64,000 nucleotides of DNA from Fermentibacter sp964564435. GTDB lineage: Bacteria; Fermentibacterota; Fermentibacteria; Fermentibacterales; Fermentibacteraceae. The translations under genes were made by a program, and so were the position numbers. This document shows positions 61,722-64,000 of this stretch, in pieces (the stretch's first letter is position 1; every line of letters starts with the position of its first letter). Under the pieces are notes generated by a model, which saw nothing but the letters and a program-made list of their open reading frames with translations, made no database searches and was not told the DNA's origin. The stretch covers positions 62,001-126,000 of the forward strand of contig CAZMAT010000004.1 in the NCBI GenBank assembly GCA_964564435.1. The letters run 5' to 3'.

Positions 61722-62909
61722 CAGGACGAACTGCACGGGCTGATCCTGCGGCATCGCGGTGAGGGCCATGATGACCCCGGTGGCCGCCGCGGCCTCCGTG
61801 CCGGTCTCGTCGACCCTGACGAACGCCTTGTGGACCACGTCGCTCACGAACAGGTCGCGCCCGCCCGTCATGCCCGAGAAGTCGGCCGTGGACGGGTCGA
61901 AGGCCCCGGCCATGCCCATCCCGGACAGCACCGGCGATAGCGAGAACGACGAAGTGCACTCGAATCTCGGCATGGCCAGGAAGACCTCGCGGGTGGAGAA
62001 CCCGTCGGTCATGGCTGTGAGATCGGCCGTCGAGAACCGCTGCTCGAACTCCCTGACGCCGCTGTCGGGGAGAATCGCCACCATCCGGCTCGCCCCGTCG
62101 GAATAGGGCAGGGAGACTGCCCTGAAGCCCTCGCCATCGAAGTAGTCCATGTCGTCGGTCCTGTGCATCAGGGGGACGGTCTTCTCCACGCCGGCAAGGG
62201 TGGTGAAACTGCCTTCGCGGGTCTGGCCCGGGTCGAACTCGTCGAGCCAGCTTCCCTTGAAATAGACGGCATTGGTGAGCACCATCCTGGTGTCGGCGGA
62301 TATCGAGCCGGGCCCGAGCAGATCCTCGATCCGGCCGTGCGTGGCTTCGCTCACCCAGCCGTTGATCGTCTGGCGCTGGGCTTCGGGATTGCCCGAGAAG
62401 TCGGCGTTCCTGGCCTCCGCCCTGTAGCATCCCGTCACGATGCCGACGTAAGTGTCGAGCAGGGGGAACCCGGCTTCGGCCCAGACGGCGTTGGCTGCGT
62501 CGAGCTCGATCGGATCGCCTTCGCACATCGCCGCACGGCCTTCGGGATCCAGCATCCCCCCGATGCGCCGGAAGCCCGAGTGGACCAGCGGACGGTCGAT
62601 GTCGAACCCCAGGACCGCGGCCATCTCCCCGGCGGTGGTTCCGGAAGCTCCCGCCCAGGTCATCGCGAGGGCGGAGGAGATGCTGTAGGGGGAGAACATC
62701 ACGTTCCCGTCGCCGCTCTCGAGGCACAGCCCGCCGAAGAGCGCCAGGGCGAACTCCCGGTTGCCGGCCGAAAGGGTCGCGAGATCGGCATCAGTGATGT
62801 CGGGCAGCGGGTCCCCTGCGGGCACCGGGCCCTCCACCACTCCAGAACCGCCGCAGGCTCCCGGCAGCAGGGCCGCAGCCGCGGCCAGGGTCGTCAGAAT
62901 CCTGTGCAT
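61638..62909 (-). CDS. Serpin (serine protease inhibitor), lipoprotein
   Basis: 423 residues from ATG 62909, preceded by GAGGAGG; the frame to 62978 adds an unlikely leader. Lipobox LLPGAC, then the serpin fold (NVMFSPYSISSALAMTWAGASGTTAGEM; NAVYFKGSWLDEFDP; AVSLPYSDG). The hinge FVRVDETGTEAAAATGV has the small residues of inhibitory serpins, so it can insert its loop and trap a protease. It ends with RPFVFLIIDDLTGTVLFMGRMADP. It may protect the cell against its own secreted subtilisin, S9 or C25-like proteases. Confidence 0.95.
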   Translation of the reverse strand: MHRILTTLAAAAALLPGACGGSGVVEGPVPAGDPLPDITDADLATLSAGNREFALALFGGLCLESGDGNVMFSPYSISSALAMTWAGASGTTAGEMAAVLGFDIDRPLVHSGFRRIGGMLDPEGRAAMCEGDPIELDAANAVWAEAGFPLLDTYVGIVTGCYRAEARNADFSGNPEAQRQTINGWVSEATHGRIEDLLGPGSISADTRMVLTNAVYFKGSWLDEFDPGQTREGSFTTLAGVEKTVPLMHRTDDMDYFDGEGFRAVSLPYSDGASRMVAILPDSGVREFEQRFSTADLTAMTDGFSTREVFLAMPRFECTSSFSLSPVLSGMGMAGAFDPSTADFSGMTGGRDLFVSDVVHKAFVRVDETGTEAAAATGVIMALTAMPQDQPVQFVLDRPFVFLIIDDLTGTVLFMGRMADPTA

Positions 62910-62923
62910 CAGCCCTCCTCGTC

Positions 62924-62939
62924 GCCCGGCATGCCGGGC
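62924..62939. promoter_or_regulatory. 16-bp perfect palindrome upstream of the serpin gene
   Basis: GCCCGGCATGCCGGGC lies 15 bp ahead of the serpin start and just before its ribosome-binding site. It could be an operator or an mRNA hairpin that affects translation start. Confidence 0.4.
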
Positions 62940-63371
62940 TGTGGTTCCGTCAGCCATCATTCTAAACCCGTCGCTCATCCGAAGGAAGGCCCGCCATCAG
63001 GAGGAAGGCCCGTGACCCCACCTCCGGGGGTGGTCCCGCATTCCGACCGGCATCCACCCGATCCTTGCCGGCCCGCCATCAGGATGAAGGCCCCCCGGGA
63101 TGGACCGGCGCCTCGTTTGACATTCCCGGGAGGTTCCCTTACACTACTTGCCTGGGGGGCCGAAGCCTGCGAGTGCTTTGGGTACAGATGGAGGCAGCGC
63201 CCTTCTGCTGGCCGATGCAGCGACCACCCCCCGGGGTCCGGTGAGCAGCAGAAGCGACAGCAGAAGGCCGTTCAAGTCCTCTAACCCTACCGAGACGTCA
63301 TTCGTCACGCCTTGGCCCCCCTCGCTCTCTCACAGAACCGAACGGACAGCTCGGCCGGAGCATCGGGATGG
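62940..63371. other. Non-coding region between divergent genes; promoter and 24-bp repeat
   Basis: A 24-bp unit at 62988-63011 recurs at 63070-63093 with one mismatch (82-bp period). A promoter (next entry) follows. The 225 bp between its predicted start and the next gene are GC-rich with no good coding frame; an RNA gene could be present but none was recognised. Confidence 0.5.
63117..63145 (+). promoter_or_regulatory. Predicted strong sigma70-type promoter
   Basis: Perfect TTGACA at 63117-63122, 17-bp spacer, TACACT at 63140-63145. It would give a leader of about 220 nt before the next start codon, unusually long for this window. Confidence 0.6.
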
Positions 63372-64000
63372 GTGTTCGATCTGAAAGGTAAACTCCTCGA
63401 GGCGGTCGCCGACCGGTACTACCGAGCGATCCTCGTCATCTGCGGCGCGTACAGCGTCGCCGCGGCCCTGATCCCGTTCATGAGGCTCGTCCCGAGATGG
63501 CCGGCGCAGCTCGCCATCTTCGCCCTCCTCTACGCAGGGCTCCGGACCCGTGCGATCCCCGACTGGGCCAGGCGCTGGTTCTACTACGCCATGCTCACGG
63601 TGTCCTACCAGGCCCTCAGGCTGCTTGTCTCGACCTGTTCCGACGGTTTCCACGGGGCCGGCATAATCGCGATGGAGCAGAGGTTCTTCGGCACCCTGCC
63701 TACGGTATGGCTGCAGGGAGTCCTCCATCCGACCCCGAGCTTCGCCTGGTACGACTACATCTTCGCGGTGCTGCACGCCTCCCTCTTCGCCTTCCCGTTC
63801 CTGCTGCCGGGCATCCTGCTGTGGCGCAGGGGAGTGGATTCGATGAAGAGGGCCTCGGTCGCCGTGGTGCTGATCTCCCTGGCGGGGTATCTCACCTATG
63901 TCCTGTTCCCCCTGACGCCTCCCTGGATGGCCGAACTGGAGGGGGACATCCATCATGCCGAGAGGGTCGTCTACCTGGCCCTCTCGAGCTTCACGAGCGA
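63372..64000 (+). CDS. PAP2-like / inositolphosphotransferase-like membrane protein (3' end outside window)
   Basis: 209 codons visible from GTG 63372 (FDLKGKLLEAVADRYYRAIL...), running off the window end. Several membrane helices (AILVICGAYSVAAALIPF; YDYIFAVLHASLFAFPFLLPG; SVAVVLISLAGYLTYVLF) and FPLTPPWMAELEG precede where the PAP2 catalytic His motifs would lie. The layout GVLHPTPSFAWYDYIFAVLHASLFAFP and YVLFPLTPPW is typical of AUR1/PAP2-type membrane phosphotransferases. Catalytic residues are not in view. Confidence 0.7.
   Translation, partial: MFDLKGKLLEAVADRYYRAILVICGAYSVAAALIPFMRLVPRWPAQLAIFALLYAGLRTRAIPDWARRWFYYAMLTVSYQALRLLVSTCSDGFHGAGIIAMEQRFFGTLPTVWLQGVLHPTPSFAWYDYIFAVLHASLFAFPFLLPGILLWRRGVDSMKRASVAVVLISLAGYLTYVLFPLTPPWMAELEGDIHHAERVVYLALSSFTS

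Noticed and set aside
63225..63285. Possible small SRP RNA or tRNA (GGTCCGGTGAGCAGCAG; TTCAAGTCC)
   Set aside because: The SRP tetraloop GGAAGG element is missing, and the bases flanking TTCAAGTCC do not form a T-arm or acceptor stem.

Overview
The window is a GC-rich bacterial chromosome segment with dense, mostly operonic gene packing. There are many 1-8 bp stop/start overlaps (ATGA, GTGA, TTGA and CTGA) and frequent GTG and TTG starts. No rRNA, tRNA, CRISPR array, prophage or transposase gene was seen. Several secreted proteins (C25-like peptidase, subtilisin, an interrupted adhesin-like gene) end in a FlgD-like or type-IX-like beta-sandwich tail finishing in TVVR, TVIR or AILR. With the Gram-negative envelope genes (LpxL-type acyltransferase, porin, RND pumps, lipoproteins) and an archaeal/eukaryal-type ProRS, this points to an uncultured member of the FCB superphylum, possibly Fermentibacterota-like. 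That placement is inference; no marker gene in the window settles it.

Layout. 1-4.6 kb: tail of a radical-SAM-like gene, then priA and an amidohydrolase on the minus strand. 4.75-11.8 kb: a heterodimeric M16 peptidase pair, a small lipoprotein and a heterodimeric ABC exporter. 11.9-18.9 kb: cob(I)alamin adenosyltransferase, a beta-barrel protein, rlmN, mtnP, thiL, an M42 aminopeptidase, the interrupted secreted gene and a lipid A acyltransferase. 19-20.7 kb: a subtilisin. 20.8-28.8 kb: one long operon, gpsA - GHL10 hydrolase - MBL hydrolase - envelope proteins - anion transporter - aroB - tatC - glycosyltransferase. 28.77-29.24 kb: an AT-richer interval with a 200-bp MITE-like element (30-bp terminal inverted repeats), palindromic repeats and a promoter carrying a LexA-like operator. 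29.2-35.8 kb: a DUF6504 gene plus dinB, a lamin-tail protein, DUF72, a lipoprotein, Nudix, prepilin peptidase and a porin. 36-45.5 kb: a zinc-ribbon membrane protein, two RND permeases with one adaptor, and a flavoprotein. 45.5-56 kb: secreted hydrolases and unknowns, a C25-like peptidase, a membrane protein and proS. 56-64 kb: a CDF transporter, a putative cysteine-protease-like protein, a CSD-DUF1294 fusion, aldehyde:ferredoxin oxidoreductase plus a tandem class II aldolase protein, a serpin lipoprotein and the start of a PAP2-like membrane protein.

Most unusual observations: (i) the MITE-like element and palindromes next to a probably SOS-controlled DUF6504-dinB operon; (ii) two genes whose only sensible start is CTG (21829 and 44255); (iii) repeated short tandem duplications (period 73-96 bp) at gene ends, two of which create 28-29-codon truncated copies of the next gene's N-terminus with a stop codon overlapping the true start. 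The duplications could be real or could be a strain-mixing assembly artefact; both readings are given.
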